A DNA stretch of 64,000 bases, from assembly GCA_029747015.1 (NCBI GenBank), contig JAKOGI010000834.1, positions 195,825-259,824 on the forward strand, read 5' to 3'. A program made the translations under genes and the position numbers. The notes beneath the pieces were generated by a model. It worked only from the letters and a program-made list of their open reading frames with translations, was not told the origin of the DNA and searched no databases. This document shows, one piece after another, positions 47,651 through 58,942 of this stretch. Numbering within the stretch: the first letter of the stretch is position 1; each line of letters begins with the position of its first letter. The stretch is from Carnegiea gigantea. Its lineage: Eukaryota; Streptophyta; Magnoliopsida; Caryophyllales; Cactaceae.

Positions 47651-49631
47651 CTTCGACCGGATTAGAATTTGTCCTCATCATTGGCCTCCCAATTGTCAAG
47701 GGGACGATAACGGGTTCCAAACTTCCGAACTGAATGGTGAATAGTTTTTCCTTTTGAGAAGCAACAACGCTACTCTCCCTTCGTTTATGGGTTCGAGTAG
47801 ACTTTGGCTGCCGTGATAGAGGAAGACACTCTACCTCAGCAGAGACCTGATTGGCCCCGGCAAAGTCATCCAGGTCCAATATGATCTTGCCATCCTTTGC
47901 CAGCTGCATGAAGCGCTCTTTGAGAGTGACACACTTCTCTAAGGGATGGCTAACAACCCTGTGATAGCGACAGTACTTCGGGTCACTTGTCCTTTCAGCT
48001 TCTTCTGGTCGCTTAGGTTCAGGGAGTTCGATGATCCTATTTTCAAGTAGGTCATCCAGCATTCCTGACAAGTCTGAATCAGGAAACGGGTACTTCTTTT
48101 CTTGGAGCTCCTTTAACGTTGGTCGCTTCCGTCCAACGTCCCTCGAGGATGTTCCTTTCTTTTCTTCTGGCCTAAATTTGCCTGAAATCCGTACAGGCTC
48201 CTCAACGGAAGTGGCCATGGATTCTTTTGCAGGCACCTTGGAGGGCTTTGAGCTCTTCTTGATCTCACCTTTGTCCTTCTTGAACTCATATGAGGGGGAC
48301 GGCTTGCTGCGACGATTTGCTATCGTCATCTCCATGTCGTGCACCTTTGTAGCTAGTTCTTGAAAGGTCCTGGGCTTGCTCATCTGCAAGACATAAAGCA
48401 GGTCCCACTCCATGCCCTGAGCACACATCTCGACAGCGGAGGCCTCGGAGAGACGGTCCTTGCATTCAAGGCTGAGAGATCTCCAGCGGTTGATGTAATC
48501 AAGGACCGGCTCATCCTTCCACTTCTTAGTATTTGTCAACTCCGTCATACTAACAGTGCACTGGGTACTATAGAACCTGTTAAGGAATTCATGCTCCATT
48601 TGGTCCCAGCTGTTAATAGACTCAGGCTCCAAATCCGTATACCAGTCGAAGGCGATTCCTTTGAGAGAACGGACAAACTGTTTCACCAATCTATCTCCCT
48701 CAGTACCAGCATTGCTGCACGTCTCAATAAAGTGGGCGATGTGCTGTTTGGGATTGCTCTTACCGTCAAATTGGTTGAACTTAGGGGGCTGGTATCCGTG
48801 AGGCATGCGGAGAGCATCGATCCTTTTTGTGTAAGGCTTCGTGTACAGATGCGTCTCGCGGGATCCTCCCCCTAATTGGGTTTTGACAGCATTTGCGATT
48901 AGGCTTTGAATCTGTTCGACAGACATCGACGCTAATGAGGGTTCCTTCTTCTTCATGTGCTCGTCATCAGAGTCTTCGCTGCGGTTAGACTCCTTGTCAG
49001 ACTCTTCACCATCCGAGCCTTTGCTAGAAGACTCGAATAGCCGCTTCTCGAGCTTCTTCATCAGCGTAGCGATCTGCTCACTTTGGCGCTTGATTTGAGC
49101 GTCTTTCTCTAGATTTTCCTTAGCGAGCTTCTCCAATGTTGCTTTCATGCTTGCAAGTTGTTCCTCTACATTGGTCGCTTCTGTCACCATGGCCGGCATA
49201 ATGACGGAATTGGAGGACTCGTTCTCTGATTCAGCGACCAACTCTCTTGGCGATGCCGGTGAGGAGTCACTGCTAGCATAGTCATGATCTTCTTTATCGA
49301 AAGGTTTGAAGGTGGAGTTTGTCTGAGTTCGAAGCTCGTCCATCTCTTGACATATTGTTGGGTGCATCTCGAGGCCTGCAACAGATTTTTGCTTCAGAGG
49401 ATGCAAATTGACTTTGTTGACTCCTTCGAGCAGGTTGGAGTCGAGCCTTAGGATTTTGCGAGACTGCGAAGGAACAGTCCCAACTGATTGTTTCATAGCA
49501 ATCACAGCAGCAGCTTTTGCCATACTTCGGGTCATGACCCCGCTAGATGTAATGCTAACGGTTGTTGATCCTTGAGATGTGGATCGGACAGCTCTCCTTG
49601 AAGGTTGAGGTATGGCGTTCTTAGGGGCCAT
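47415..49631 (-). CDS. gag of the Tat-type element
   Basis: The structural protein that packages the element RNA. I take Met at 49631 (MAPKNAIPQPSRRAVRS...) as the start, because the longer open frame runs back through the primer site into the LTR. The middle has a coiled-coil segment (LASMKATLEKLAKENLEK...), then the Retrotrans_gag core: GYQPPKFNQFDGKSNPKQH, FVRSLKGIAFDWYTDL, EHEFLNRFYST. A C-terminal Cys/His stretch (DPKYCRYHRVVSHPLEKC) fits a nucleic-acid-binding knuckle. The frame ends at 47415, just after a six-base T run on the minus strand (47433-47438), where the pol frame takes over. This is either a slippage indel or a programmed shift. In most Tat elements gag and pol are continuous. 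Confidence 0.88.
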   Translation of the reverse strand: MAPKNAIPQPSRRAVRSTSQGSTTVSITSSGVMTRSMAKAAAVIAMKQSVGTVPSQSRKILRLDSNLLEGVNKVNLHPLKQKSVAGLEMHPTICQEMDELRTQTNSTFKPFDKEDHDYASSDSSPASPRELVAESENESSNSVIMPAMVTEATNVEEQLASMKATLEKLAKENLEKDAQIKRQSEQIATLMKKLEKRLFESSSKGSDGEESDKESNRSEDSDDEHMKKKEPSLASMSVEQIQSLIANAVKTQLGGGSRETHLYTKPYTKRIDALRMPHGYQPPKFNQFDGKSNPKQHIAHFIETCSNAGTEGDRLVKQFVRSLKGIAFDWYTDLEPESINSWDQMEHEFLNRFYSTQCTVSMTELTNTKKWKDEPVLDYINRWRSLSLECKDRLSEASAVEMCAQGMEWDLLYVLQMSKPRTFQELATKVHDMEMTIANRRSKPSPSYEFKKDKGEIKKSSKPSKVPAKESMATSVEEPVRISGKFRPEEKKGTSSRDVGRKRPTLKELQEKKYPFPDSDLSGMLDDLLENRIIELPEPKRPEEAERTSDPKYCRYHRVVSHPLEKCVTLKERFMQLAKDGKIILDLDDFAGANQVSAEVECLPLSRQPKSTRTHKRRESSVVASQKEKLFTIQFGSLEPVIVPLTIGRPMMRTNSNPVEDGEGWTLVTRRRPRNPKQTQPPPLRQRKRQGRKKTSRCAKSKKKSKAGKRHKVQPIDLLEQEPLVPITLEEFFPCKIF

Positions 49632-49690
49632 ATCGTCTTCAGACAAGTGTAGAGTTCGTGATTTGAAGAAAGAGATGAGAGGCAGAGAAG

Positions 49691-49708
49691 GTCCCACCGA
49701 GCGTGCCA
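49691..49708 (-). other. Primer binding site of the Tat-type element
   Basis: On the minus strand TGGCACGCTCGGTGGGAC lies four bases inside the 5' LTR. It starts with TGG as expected for the complement of a tRNA CCA end. I do not assign the tRNA. Confidence 0.65.
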
Positions 49709-49712
49709 AATT

Positions 49713-50279
49713 TGTTGACACAAATTCCGAGCCTGCAATCAATTAGATAAGAAATTGAGCAACAAAGTGAATTTTTTTTGTATTTATATCAAAGAATGGG
49801 TACAATCTCTGTATAGCTGTTACAAGAACAAGTATAACAAGTCCTCTGATTCAATCTCCTTGAGTGATTTGAATAAATTTGATCCTGAGAGAGGGCCTAT
49901 GAGGCTTAATCTCAGTCAGGATGTGAGTTTGAATTTCTACCAGTAGACGGCACGTATTTGAAGTGCTTATTGTCTTCTGCCAGAGAAAAGTCTTGAGCTC
50001 TTGAGAGTTCTTCTGAAATCCGACCCCTGAAATAAGGGGAGTAGCTCCCTTTTTATAGAGGAATGAAATGAAGATTTCTATTAATTATCCCTTAAAAGAA
50101 AAGGAATAATAATTTATTTTCTTCATCATTCGTGATACGTGGCGCTTTTTAATTGGCCGTCGTAATTATTCACCAAATATTTAATTTGACACGTGACAAC
50201 GTGTAATTGGGCAAAATAAAAACATTGGATTTTCCATGTGGCAGGTCTTGATTGGACAGATAATTTTTTGCCTCCTACA
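49713..50279 (-). repeat. 5' LTR of the Tat-type element
   Basis: 567 bp, the same length as the 3' LTR, with TG...CA termini. It would hold the element promoter. Confidence 0.93.
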
Positions 50280-50284
50280 CCAAT

Positions 50285-51112
50285 ATTTCAACAATGCATA
50301 GATTCCAAAGAAAGTAATCTCAGTAATTACAAAGAAGATCCTAATAGCAGCAACAAAAATAAACAGTGGATATTAATTGGTGGAATTGTAATGCGGAGAA
50401 TCAAAGTATTCCGAAATGCATAGGCCTTTTCTAGAAGATCCTGAGACTAAATTTAGCTTTTGCAGAACAAATTCAAAATCAAAGCAGATGAAGAGGTCAA
50501 GTCCATCTATTTCCCCTTTCAGAATAAAGGAAGGGTGGAAAAAGGAGCTAACTAACATAATTTGAAAGAGATACTCAGAAAATCTATCTTCATTTAGTTG
50601 CACAGACTCATCCAAGTGGTAACTCATCATGAAGTCATTCTTTGTCACAAGCTCACACCCATATCAGGATATGGAGATCATATGTACACAACCTTACTTC
50701 AGAGATTGAAAAGAAGGTGATTCTCTTAGACCCTTTATTCAAAAGTCATCGACTAGAGTACTAACCACTTGAAGAACAGAACAATTGACAAATACAAGAT
50801 AGATAATTAAGATGCCGAATTTAATCAATTTGAAAGCCAAATGCTTAAAAACTGCTCAGACAATGATACTTCCAGTTACATTCAAAACCGACATTCAACT
50901 CTCAGATTTGTAAGAAAGAAGGCGGGCGCTCTTTTAATTTGAACAACACTAATCAGCATCAGAATTTTAAAACCTAAGATCAGTGGTGTAAAGGTGATGA
51001 TGGAAAAGTTTTCCCTACGAGGGAAAAAAGCGATCACTTGCCAAAAACAGTTTGAATGCTTAAGGACCAGCAACAACTTGAGAGATTAAAAATGGCTACC
51101 AAGTACTAAATG
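50285..51112. other. Host DNA between the two LTR retrotransposons
   Basis: Compositionally like the 26500-35800 region, of which it is the continuation across the Tat-type insertion. No gene recognised. It ends with the AAATG target duplication of the copia element. Confidence 0.4.
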
Positions 51113-51692
51113 TGTTAGGAAAAATATTAGAGCAACAACAATAGCGGAAGTGATAGGATGAGTTAGAGATTCAGAAATCAAGTGAATAACAGAAAACAGA
51201 AATAAGAAGACAAGAGATTTAACGTGGAAAATCCAAATCGGGAAAAAACCACGGACGGCGACAGCACCAGAACAATTCACTATGAGCAGGAAGAATACAA
51301 CACGATCACAATCACCACAGTGATTTGATCTAAGAGCAGAATTACAACCTCTCTATTGTAATCTCTCACAAAGTACTTCTACCTCTCAATGTATGTATGA
51401 GTACTGGAGATATGGAGTTATTTAGATCCTAGGCTTGACCCCCTTTATATAGGGTCTAAACAGTAGGGGTTTTCCCTTTAAAGTAGAACCCTAGCCGCCA
51501 GGAGGAATCCCCCTCGGAGACAGAAACCCTAGCCGCCATCCGAAAGAGGCGGCGAAAAGACACGTGGCACGGCACCCCCGTGCCAATTTTCTGCCCCTCT
51601 CGCCTTGGTGCTCCTTCGTTGTGGCACGCCTGTGCTCGCGCAGCGTCGTCCCACCGTGCCGGTACTCGAATTTTGGGCCATAAAACCCAACA
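51113..51692 (-). repeat. 3' LTR of the copia element
   Basis: Plus-strand start TGTTAGGAAAAATATTAG, end CATAAAACCCAACA. The adjoining minus-strand polypurine stretch (CCAAGGTGGAGAT, within 51693-51709) supports the orientation. Confidence 0.9.
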
Positions 51693-51791
51693 ATCTCCAC
51701 CTTGGACCAAAATCTTCAATGTTCAACTTTCCGTCGCCGTCGTCTCACCCCAAAGGGTATGCCCCCTATGGGGCTATGCCCAGCAGGGCCC

Positions 51792-52260
51792 TCAAAAACT
51801 GCGAATGCCAACTAAGTCCAAGCAATGCTTGAACTTAGCTCTGGGAGATGACTTATATGAACTTTCCTTCATATAACCTGTCACAGTAGATGCCTGCAAG
51901 ACATAGAGGCCTCCTTGCCTCAAACCCTTCAGCAGAATCCTACTGCACTTTGAGAACTTCAGAACTCCACCTTCAGCTAAATATTTGCACCCTTTGGATT
52001 CAAGGGTGCCCAACGAGATGAGGTTACACTTCAAGTCAGGAACGTGACGAACATTCGATAAAGTCCTGACAACACCATCATGGGTCTTGATTTTAACAGT
52101 ACCGATTCCAGTTACATTACATTGGGCATTATTGCCCATGTGAACAACAATTGAGTCAACTGGATCATATGTTGAAAATCCGTCCTTGTGAGGACACATA
52201 TGATAGGTACACCCAGAATCAAGAATCCAATCAGAATCGCTCCCCCTTCAGTAGAGGTAG
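51792..52260 (-). pseudogene. copia protease and pre-integrase fragment
   Basis: The minus strand reads the aspartic protease site LDSGCTYHMCP, followed by a GAG-pre-integrase pattern (VRHVPDLKCNLISLGTLES, then KGLRQGGLYVLQ). It is in a different frame from gag, so a frameshift lies near 52250. It then stops without an integrase core. Confidence 0.78.
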
Positions 52261-53134
52261 CAAACAGAACGTCCCCATCAGAATCAGATTCAGCAAATGA
52301 AGTTTCAGCAGGCTCCTGAGAATTATCTTCCTCTTTCTCCTTCTTCTTTTGCAGTTTCCAGCAGTTAGCAATAATATGACCCAATTTACCACAGTAATTG
52401 CAGGTCTTACCAGCATGAGGATTTTTAGACTTAGAACGGTTCTTACTCCTATTACCGTTCCCCTTTTCAGTTATTGTACCCCTTACTGCTAATCCCTCAG
52501 CAGAATCAGCATGAATGTCAAGATCAAACTTCTCCTTAGACAACAGGTTTGACTTAATATCTTCAAACGATATAGTATTAGAATTACTATATAGCATAAT
52601 CTCCTTAAATTGTTTATAAGAAGGGGGTAACGATACAACAAGTAAAATAGCCTTATCTTCATCCTCAATTTTCACATCTAGACTCTCCAAGTCAACAAGA
52701 ATAGAGTTAAACTCATTCAAATACTTTTGGACAGGGGTACCTTCAGCCATACGAAAGGTATACAACCTTTCCTTCAACCGAATCTTGTTGGCGAGGCTCT
52801 TCGTCATGTAGAGTTCCTCCAGCCGAGCCCACAGATCCACCGCAGTTGTCTTATCCAGCACCTCTCGCAGGACATGTGGTGTCAAGCACAACTGTATGGC
52901 TGAAACCGCTTTTAGCTCCAGTTCCTCCCATTCGTCCTCCGTCAACGACCCACGTCTCTTCTTTACATCTTCAGCCCACTGTTCTTCTGTCATCTTCTCA
53001 GGTTTCACGTGAGGTCCCTTCAGAACCTTCCACAACCCGTGCTGAATGAGAACTGCTCTCATCTGCACCTTCCAGAGATTAAAACTAATCTCCCCATCGA
53101 ATTTCTGAATATCTACCCTCATGATAGAAGACAT
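52261..53134 (-). CDS. copia gag with zinc knuckle
   Basis: A gag polyprotein of the UBN2/copia type. The N-terminus reads VDIQKFDGEISFNLWKVQM, then LWARLEELYMTKSLANK and LVVSLPPSYKQFKEIML. The single zinc knuckle is CNYCGKLGHIIANC (CX2CX4HX4C). The frame runs on to 52112, but the last residues after about 52260 are out of the original frame. The gene begins 13 bases inside the primer site. Confidence 0.85.
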
Positions 53135-53146
53135 CCTATAACCAAA

Positions 53147-53158
53147 GCTCTGATACCA
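53147..53158 (-). other. Primer binding site (initiator tRNA-Met)
   Basis: TGGTATCAGAGC on the minus strand, two bases inside the 5' LTR. It is the standard copia primer site. Confidence 0.9.
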
Positions 53159-53160
53159 CT

Positions 53161-53754
53161 TGTTAGGAAAATATTAGAGCAACAATAATAGCGGAAGCGA
53201 TAGGATGAGTTAGAGATTCAGAAATCAAGTGAATAACAGAAAACAGAAATAAGAAGACAAGAGATTTAACGTGGAAAACCCAAATCGGGAAAAAACCACG
53301 GACGGCGACAGCACCAGAACAATTCACTATGAGCAGGAAGAATACAACACGATCACAATCACCACAGTGATTTGATCTAAGAGCAGAATTACAACCTCTC
53401 TATTGTAATCTCTCACAAAGTACTTCTACCTCTCAATGTATGTATTACTGGAGATCAGGAGTTATTTAGATCCTAGGCTTGACCCCCTTTATATAGGGTC
53501 TAAACAGTAGGGGTTTTTCCTTTAAAGTAGAACCCTAGCCGCCAGGAGGAATCCCCCTCAAAGACAGAAACCCTAACCGCCATCCGAAAGAGGCGGCGAA
53601 AAGACACGTGGCACGACCGTGCCACATGGTACGGCACCCCGGTGCCAATTTTCTGCCCCTCTCGCCTTGGTGCTCCTTCGTTGTGGCACGCCCGTGCTCG
53701 CGCAGCGTCGTCCCACCGTGCCGGTACTCGAATTTTGGGCCATAAAACCCAACA
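53161..53754 (-). repeat. 5' LTR of the copia element
   Basis: Matches 51113-51692. It carries an extra CGTGCC-rich segment near 53611-53640 and lacks a few bases near 53447. Confidence 0.9.
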
Positions 53755-54081
53755 AAATGTATGCACCAACCACTCCCAAAAAAATAAGGGCAAAAGGTGA
53801 AAGAATCTGCCCAAAAACAACAGCAAATCGCACACTTTTCACTTTTTAAACTCGAATTTTGTAGAAGTCTAAACAGAGAGAAAGGGAGAATGGGAATACA
53901 ACAAGAATCTCCATAAGCATCTTCGATTGATAACCAAAGCTCACATGGCGAACACTGCTATCACAATTCATAGAGTCCTTTCACTTTTAATCGGACATGC
54001 TGCTAGAATAGTTTTAATTTGACGATTGCAAGTTGAATGAACAGCGCTCGAAATTGATCAAAAAATTGGGCAAAACTAACC

Positions 54082-54306
54082 CTAAACAAACTGGAAAGAA
54101 CAATTACGATAGCATACAGGTGAAATTAAACAAGCAAAGATCAGCAGAAATTTGAGAATCTTGAGCCAAGAAAAGAGGAAGATTTGCTTGGATTTGCGAA
54201 CGAAGCTGGTGATTGTTGTGGCCACCTCATTAGTCGTCTTCTCCGCGCGCAACAGGCCGTGAATCACTTCAGTTTCGTGGTGGCGGGCAAACGTTGCTCC
54301 TCGCAA
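54082..54306 (-). other. GC-richer segment, possible first exon (unassigned)
   Basis: A 74-codon minus-strand frame, GC-richer than its surroundings at 54190-54306, ends in a hydrophobic stretch. It is not similar to a family I know. An equally open plus-strand reading exists over the same bases. It could be the 5' exon or leader of a minus-strand transcript whose body was disrupted by the two LTR elements. This is speculative. Confidence 0.2.
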
Positions 54307-57156
54307 AGATTAGCAGAAGTTCTTGCTAAAAAAATGTAACTAAATTCTCTAAGTAGTTAAAAGTATAATTCAATTTTTTTTGGGGGGTGTTATAAATGTT
54401 ACTAGATTTTTCAAAATACGTAAGTATCACTTATGACAGTGGTGTTTTTGGTATTTATTGAAAAGTCAGGTTATATTGTTTATATTTTAAATACGTTTAA
54501 TTATGTTTTTAATTGAAAAGAAGAAGTTAAGTAACAATTTCGAATATTTTAGATAATAATATTTTTGAGCAAGATTTCATATTAACAGTAATGTTTTCTC
54601 CCTCAATAGTCAAGAGTCATGTACCCGGATCATCATATATTGTATTTTTTAAATATTATCTAAAATATACTTTCAAATTATAGCAAGTCATGTGTAAGAC
54701 CGTCTTACATAAGTCGTATTATGAGATATATATTTTTATGACGATTATTAATAATTAATTAGGATAATTAATAGTTTATTTAGAGATAACTGTTATTACA
54801 GCCACACCTAAATGAATTATTAGTCATTTTTAAGTTTAAAAATTACTTCAAAATATATTATAAGATATATAAACTCGAATATATAAAATGGTCCCATTAT
54901 CCAAATTATTATATATAAACGCAAATATGTCATATAACTTGGAAGTGTGATTGTCTCCCGTTCTGGGCTAACTTGATATCCAATCCAAAATCAAACATAC
55001 CCCCACCTCAACATTAGCAATGCTTATAGTGATTGGTGAGTACGCCCCTTGGCTAATCGATTTTGTTTGTACATTCATAATTATGAAAAGATCGTACTAA
55101 TTAAGATAAATTACCTACACAATTGTATTAGTTTAATAGTTTGTTGTACTTCTTGAGGAAAATTTAAGTCTTGTTTACTAGTAATTTTTGATTATACTAT
55201 TTTAACATTTTGTAGTCTCAATAAAAAGTAGTATGATTTTAAAAAAGAAGTTTGTTATAATTATTAAAATAGACCAATATTTATTTTTACATACACTAGC
55301 TTTATATGTAACAATTAAGACAGCCAAAAAAAAAAGATATGCGAATTTCTTCAAGGCAATGGGACACAACACAATCAAGTTATTGAAAGTGATATTTTAT
55401 TACCAGAATATAATTGTTTGATTGTAAGAGTATATTTTCGTGTCTTTAAATTATCATCTCCATAGTCATCGGATTTTTTCTCTGATATTTCTTTTGATGT
55501 TTGTTATCCTTAAAAGTTAATTTGTAAAAAGGGGTGACCATCAAATATATATTTTTTCTTTACAAATTATCATAGTTTAAATTTTTTTAATCATACTATT
55601 TAAAATTGTCTGTCAGTTGTTGTAAGTAAATATTACACTGATGAAAAATCTTTCTAAATAAAAATTTAAAAGTTCTATCCTGCTACATATCTTGATAAAT
55701 TAATAATATATAAATACGAATCATTCCACATATACTGGTCAACAAATATAAAGGATTCATGACTTGGCAATAATGGATCATGGGGTCAAAATGAGAAGCA
55801 TTTTATTGGAGCAAGGAAAGCAACAAATAAAATGGTGCAAAAAGTATGCACAATCAGATGGCGTCAGCCACTGCAGCCAGTTTAGTATGTCACTCTCAGT
55901 TAAAGATGAGCCATAAAGTTGGGATGGAAAATAGAATATGATACTTCACATACATATATAACTAACCCATAGTCCCAGCTGCCAAATCACCAATATTATT
56001 TTTTGGTGGGTCAACGCTTATTCGGCTGCAAAAGCTCCCATATGACCTATGCTGCCACTTGATCACGCTTTAATTTTCTGGTCATAGGGCCTAACTCCCA
56101 AACATATTTCATGTATGTTGATAGTCATTCTTATATTTCGGATGACACCAAGGTTGCTTCTTATGTGATATGGTATGAGATTAATTTATATGATCAATAA
56201 AAGTACTTGTATGGGATGGCGCTATGCAATTAAGTAGATTCCTCCCTTTGGACTGCTAACCCGGTAGTTGGATGCCTATAAAGTAGGAGTCTGGCCAATA
56301 CAAGTGACCTGCACTTACCTTCTCAAAAAAATATGGACGTTCATTTGTCCTTAAAGGTAAGGAAACTAATAGTTGAGGGGGTAAAATCTATGTGAAACTC
56401 TTTTTATTTTTTCTTTTTTTATGTAATTTATGCTAAACCTAATTTCACTCTAAAGAAAAAGAATACATATTATACTTTTCAGTAGTAGGGGGGCAAAAGT
56501 GTATATACTGCGTTACTGCCTCATAAAAAACAATTTAGACATATTTTTCTTTTGTATATCTCTCAACAATTTTTATTTTGTTTTCTCTTTTTTTAATAGT
56601 TTTGTACTTTTTTCTTTTGTCTAACAATAATTATTTATTGATATTGAATCTGCATCAATCTAACATAACCATAGCTTTTCTTCTTAAATATTTTAAAAGT
56701 GAAGTCCATGAGTTCTTAGCCTACCTATTAAGGCCATAAGGTTTTGAATACTAGATCTCAAGTTTAATTCCTTCTTGTACTATACAAAACAGTTTTTATA
56801 ACTTATATTTTAACAACTACCCATGACTTCTTGGTCAAAGAAAACACTAATTGAACTTCTCCTTATTAGCAGTCAAGGATTTATCCACCAAGAACATCCC
56901 TAAGGAAGCTAATGTACCTATGCAGTAAATTATCTTGAAGCTTAACAAATAACAAATAATGTAGGCCCTCATTATGCATAGACTCGATTTTTGTGTTTCC
57001 CTTGATCCACAATACCCCTATTTGAAGCGTAATGAATAATCTAGGCCCGCACTATGCATAGGCTCAATACGTGTGTTTTTCCCCATCTGCACTAGTACAA
57101 CTTAAAATGCTCCGATTCGATATTAAGCTCAGATAAAGTGTCCACTTACCATTAAT
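54307..57156. other. AT-rich intergenic DNA
   Basis: No gene. It holds a diverged MITE (54686-54910) and a T-then-G run at about 54376-54387. Confidence 0.4.
54686..54910. mobile_element. Diverged MITE, GTAAGACCGTCTTAC family (copy 3)
   Basis: The left end CATGTGTAAGACCGTCTTAC resembles the termini at 3165 and 33489, and the interior (GACGATTATTAATAATTAATTA) resembles 3225-3245. The right terminus is decayed, so the end coordinate is approximate. Confidence 0.4.
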
Positions 57157-57290
57157 ATACAACAACAACAACAACTCCCAGTAGAAATTCTGCTTACGCG
57201 GAATCTGGAGAGATTCAGATGTACGCAGTCCTATCCCTACGCACATTACTGCTTGTAGAGGGACAATTTCTAATATACCCACATAAAAAA
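57157..57290 (-). mobile_element. RTE-type 3' tail fragment (LINE or derived SINE)
   Basis: The plus strand shows (ACA)n followed by CTCCCAGTAGAAATTC and CAGATGTACGCAGTCCTATC ... TGTAGAGGGACA. It aligns with the 3' tail of the LINE at 23587-23790, in the same orientation. Only the tail is present. Confidence 0.65.
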
Positions 57291-57906
57291 GATTTTAAAA
57301 AGGTGCTTTAGAAATTGAAAATATGTTGGGTAAAATTCATTTAGCCACATAGAGCCTAATTACTTCTAAAAAAAACATATATTAACATGAATGACAGCTG
57401 TGGGGGTAGGAGTTTTACCTCTGGAGCTTTTTACCTTTATAATAGAAGGCAAAAGGTCTACAAGATCAATGAATTGATTTTTACCTTTGGGCTCTTCTAA
57501 AATAAATATGGTCTTCATATAATATCATTTTACCCGGAAAGATAATTAAAAGTTACTCTCTCTCTTAAGTAATGGAGGCTAAGCACTAGTGTAACAATGG
57601 GATCCAATTTCATTCAATTCCAGTGGGTAGGAACATGTGCTAGGTTCAAAACAAAGTCTTCAATATGGGCTAGCTCCATTACTCAAGGCTATTCAAGGAT
57701 CTTATCTTTCCTCATGCTTTGGCATATTCTTTTTAAGGGGTACAAATATAAATATACCCAATTTATTATCTATTATTCAGTTTATCTCTTATTATTTTAT
57801 TGTTTTTAAGTTGGTTTTTAAGTACCAACTTGTTACATTTTAAAAATTTTGGTGCATTGTCTTGAGCTACTTTAAAAAGAAAATTAACACAAAAGGTGAA
57901 CCATTT

Positions 57907-57977
<71 letters not shown>

Positions 57978-58447
57978 TTGCCAAAACTATTCAGGACACA
58001 TGGATATTTTTTCTATTTTATAACCAAAGTCCCGTGAGTACGACTGGACTTCTTGTTTTTGGTCCAAACTCCTAGGAGTTAGGACTTGAGATGACCTTTG
58101 AGCATGGCTAAAGATTGCTGTAACTCCAACCTTGATATTAACATGTATGATGAAATCTTGTTTGTATTAGTTTTTGGTTATTCTGATAATTGGTATTTGT
58201 TTCATATATAATAATAGATTAGGAAGTCTTCAGGTCACTTTATTTATTGTCAATCAGCTTTAAGATGAAATCTCATTCAAACCCATACATCTCAATTTTT
58301 TAAGGCCTACTTAATGTAAAATTGATCATGATAATAGGATAGGCTGCTATTTTGATTAGCCATGTCTCTTTTATGATTAGTTATTTCTCATGCTACATTG
58401 AATTTTTCCTTAACGCATATGTATATAAATTAAAGGATGTGTAATTA
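57291..58447. other. AT-rich intergenic DNA
   Basis: No gene. It contains a long AT microsatellite at 57909-57968. Confidence 0.4.
57909..57968. repeat. (AT)n microsatellite
   Basis: About 60 bases of almost pure AT dinucleotide. Confidence 0.9.
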
Positions 58448-58942
58448 GGGTGTGTTTGGTAGGGGGTAAAATCATTTTTCTGAAAAATGATTTTCCTATT
58501 TTACGTTGTTTGGTAAAAAGCGGAGGGGAAAATGATTTTACCTCCTGAGAAGGAAAATGTTTTTCCGTGAAAATGGCCGTAAAATCATTTTCTTGGGGCT
58601 CGAAAATAACTCTACTTCTGTAACTTCTATTCGATTTCAGGAAAGTTTCAACAGCGTTCGAAAGTCTTACTCCCTCTTGAATTTGGAAGTTTTGGCTCTC
58701 ACTATTGTTGGAAGGCGGTTGAAGCACTCTCGCCGCTGTATTCGAGTCTCAGTCTAAGCACTCTTGCCACTGTATTTAGATTTTCCGGAAAAATGATTTT
58801 TCATTCTACCAAACAGCAGAAAATGATTTTCCATTCTACCAAACAGTAGAAAATGTAGATAGAAAATTATTTTCCTTAGGAAATAATTTTTTATGGAAGA
58901 TGATTTTTTAGGAAAATAATTTTCCTCCTACCAAACACACCC
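58448..58942. mobile_element. MITE with GGGTGTGTTTGGTAGG termini
   Basis: Starts GGGTGTGTTTGGTAGG and ends CCTACCAAACACACCC, a perfect 16-bp inverted pair apart from spacing. The interior is rich in repeated GAAAATGATTTTCC-type palindromes. No clean target duplication was found. A short open frame in it is a by-product. Confidence 0.72.

Larger units (their letters stand above)
35847..50279 (-). mobile_element. Nearly complete Ty3/gypsy retrotransposon, Tat type
   Basis: A 14.4 kb element with two 567-bp LTRs and a perfect 5-bp target duplication CCAAT (35842-35846 and 50280-50284). The minus-strand order is 5' LTR, primer site, gag, protease, reverse transcriptase, RNase H, second RNase H, integrase, then a long 3' region and the 3' LTR. 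The second, cellular-like RNase H before integrase marks the Tat lineage (family knowledge). The 3' region contains a plus-strand plant mobile domain gene and a minisatellite. By eye the LTRs differ at about ten positions, so they are about 98% identical and the insertion is young. Coding is broken by one frame change and two in-frame stops. Confidence 0.93.
51113..53754 (-). mobile_element. Internally deleted Ty1/copia retrotransposon
   Basis: LTRs of 580 and 594 bp (TG...CA) are flanked by a perfect 5-bp duplication AAATG (51108-51112 and 53755-53759). The primer site for initiator tRNA-Met, gag, and the start of protease are present. Integrase, reverse transcriptase and RNase H are missing, as the sequence jumps from the pre-integrase region (about 51790) to the polypurine tract. 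The LTRs are similar but carry several small indels. It is non-autonomous. Confidence 0.92.

Noticed and set aside
51529..53849. Similar short frames on both strands at 51456-51876 and 53500-53849
   Set aside because: They lie in the GC-rich part of the two copia LTRs and are duplicated only because the LTRs are.
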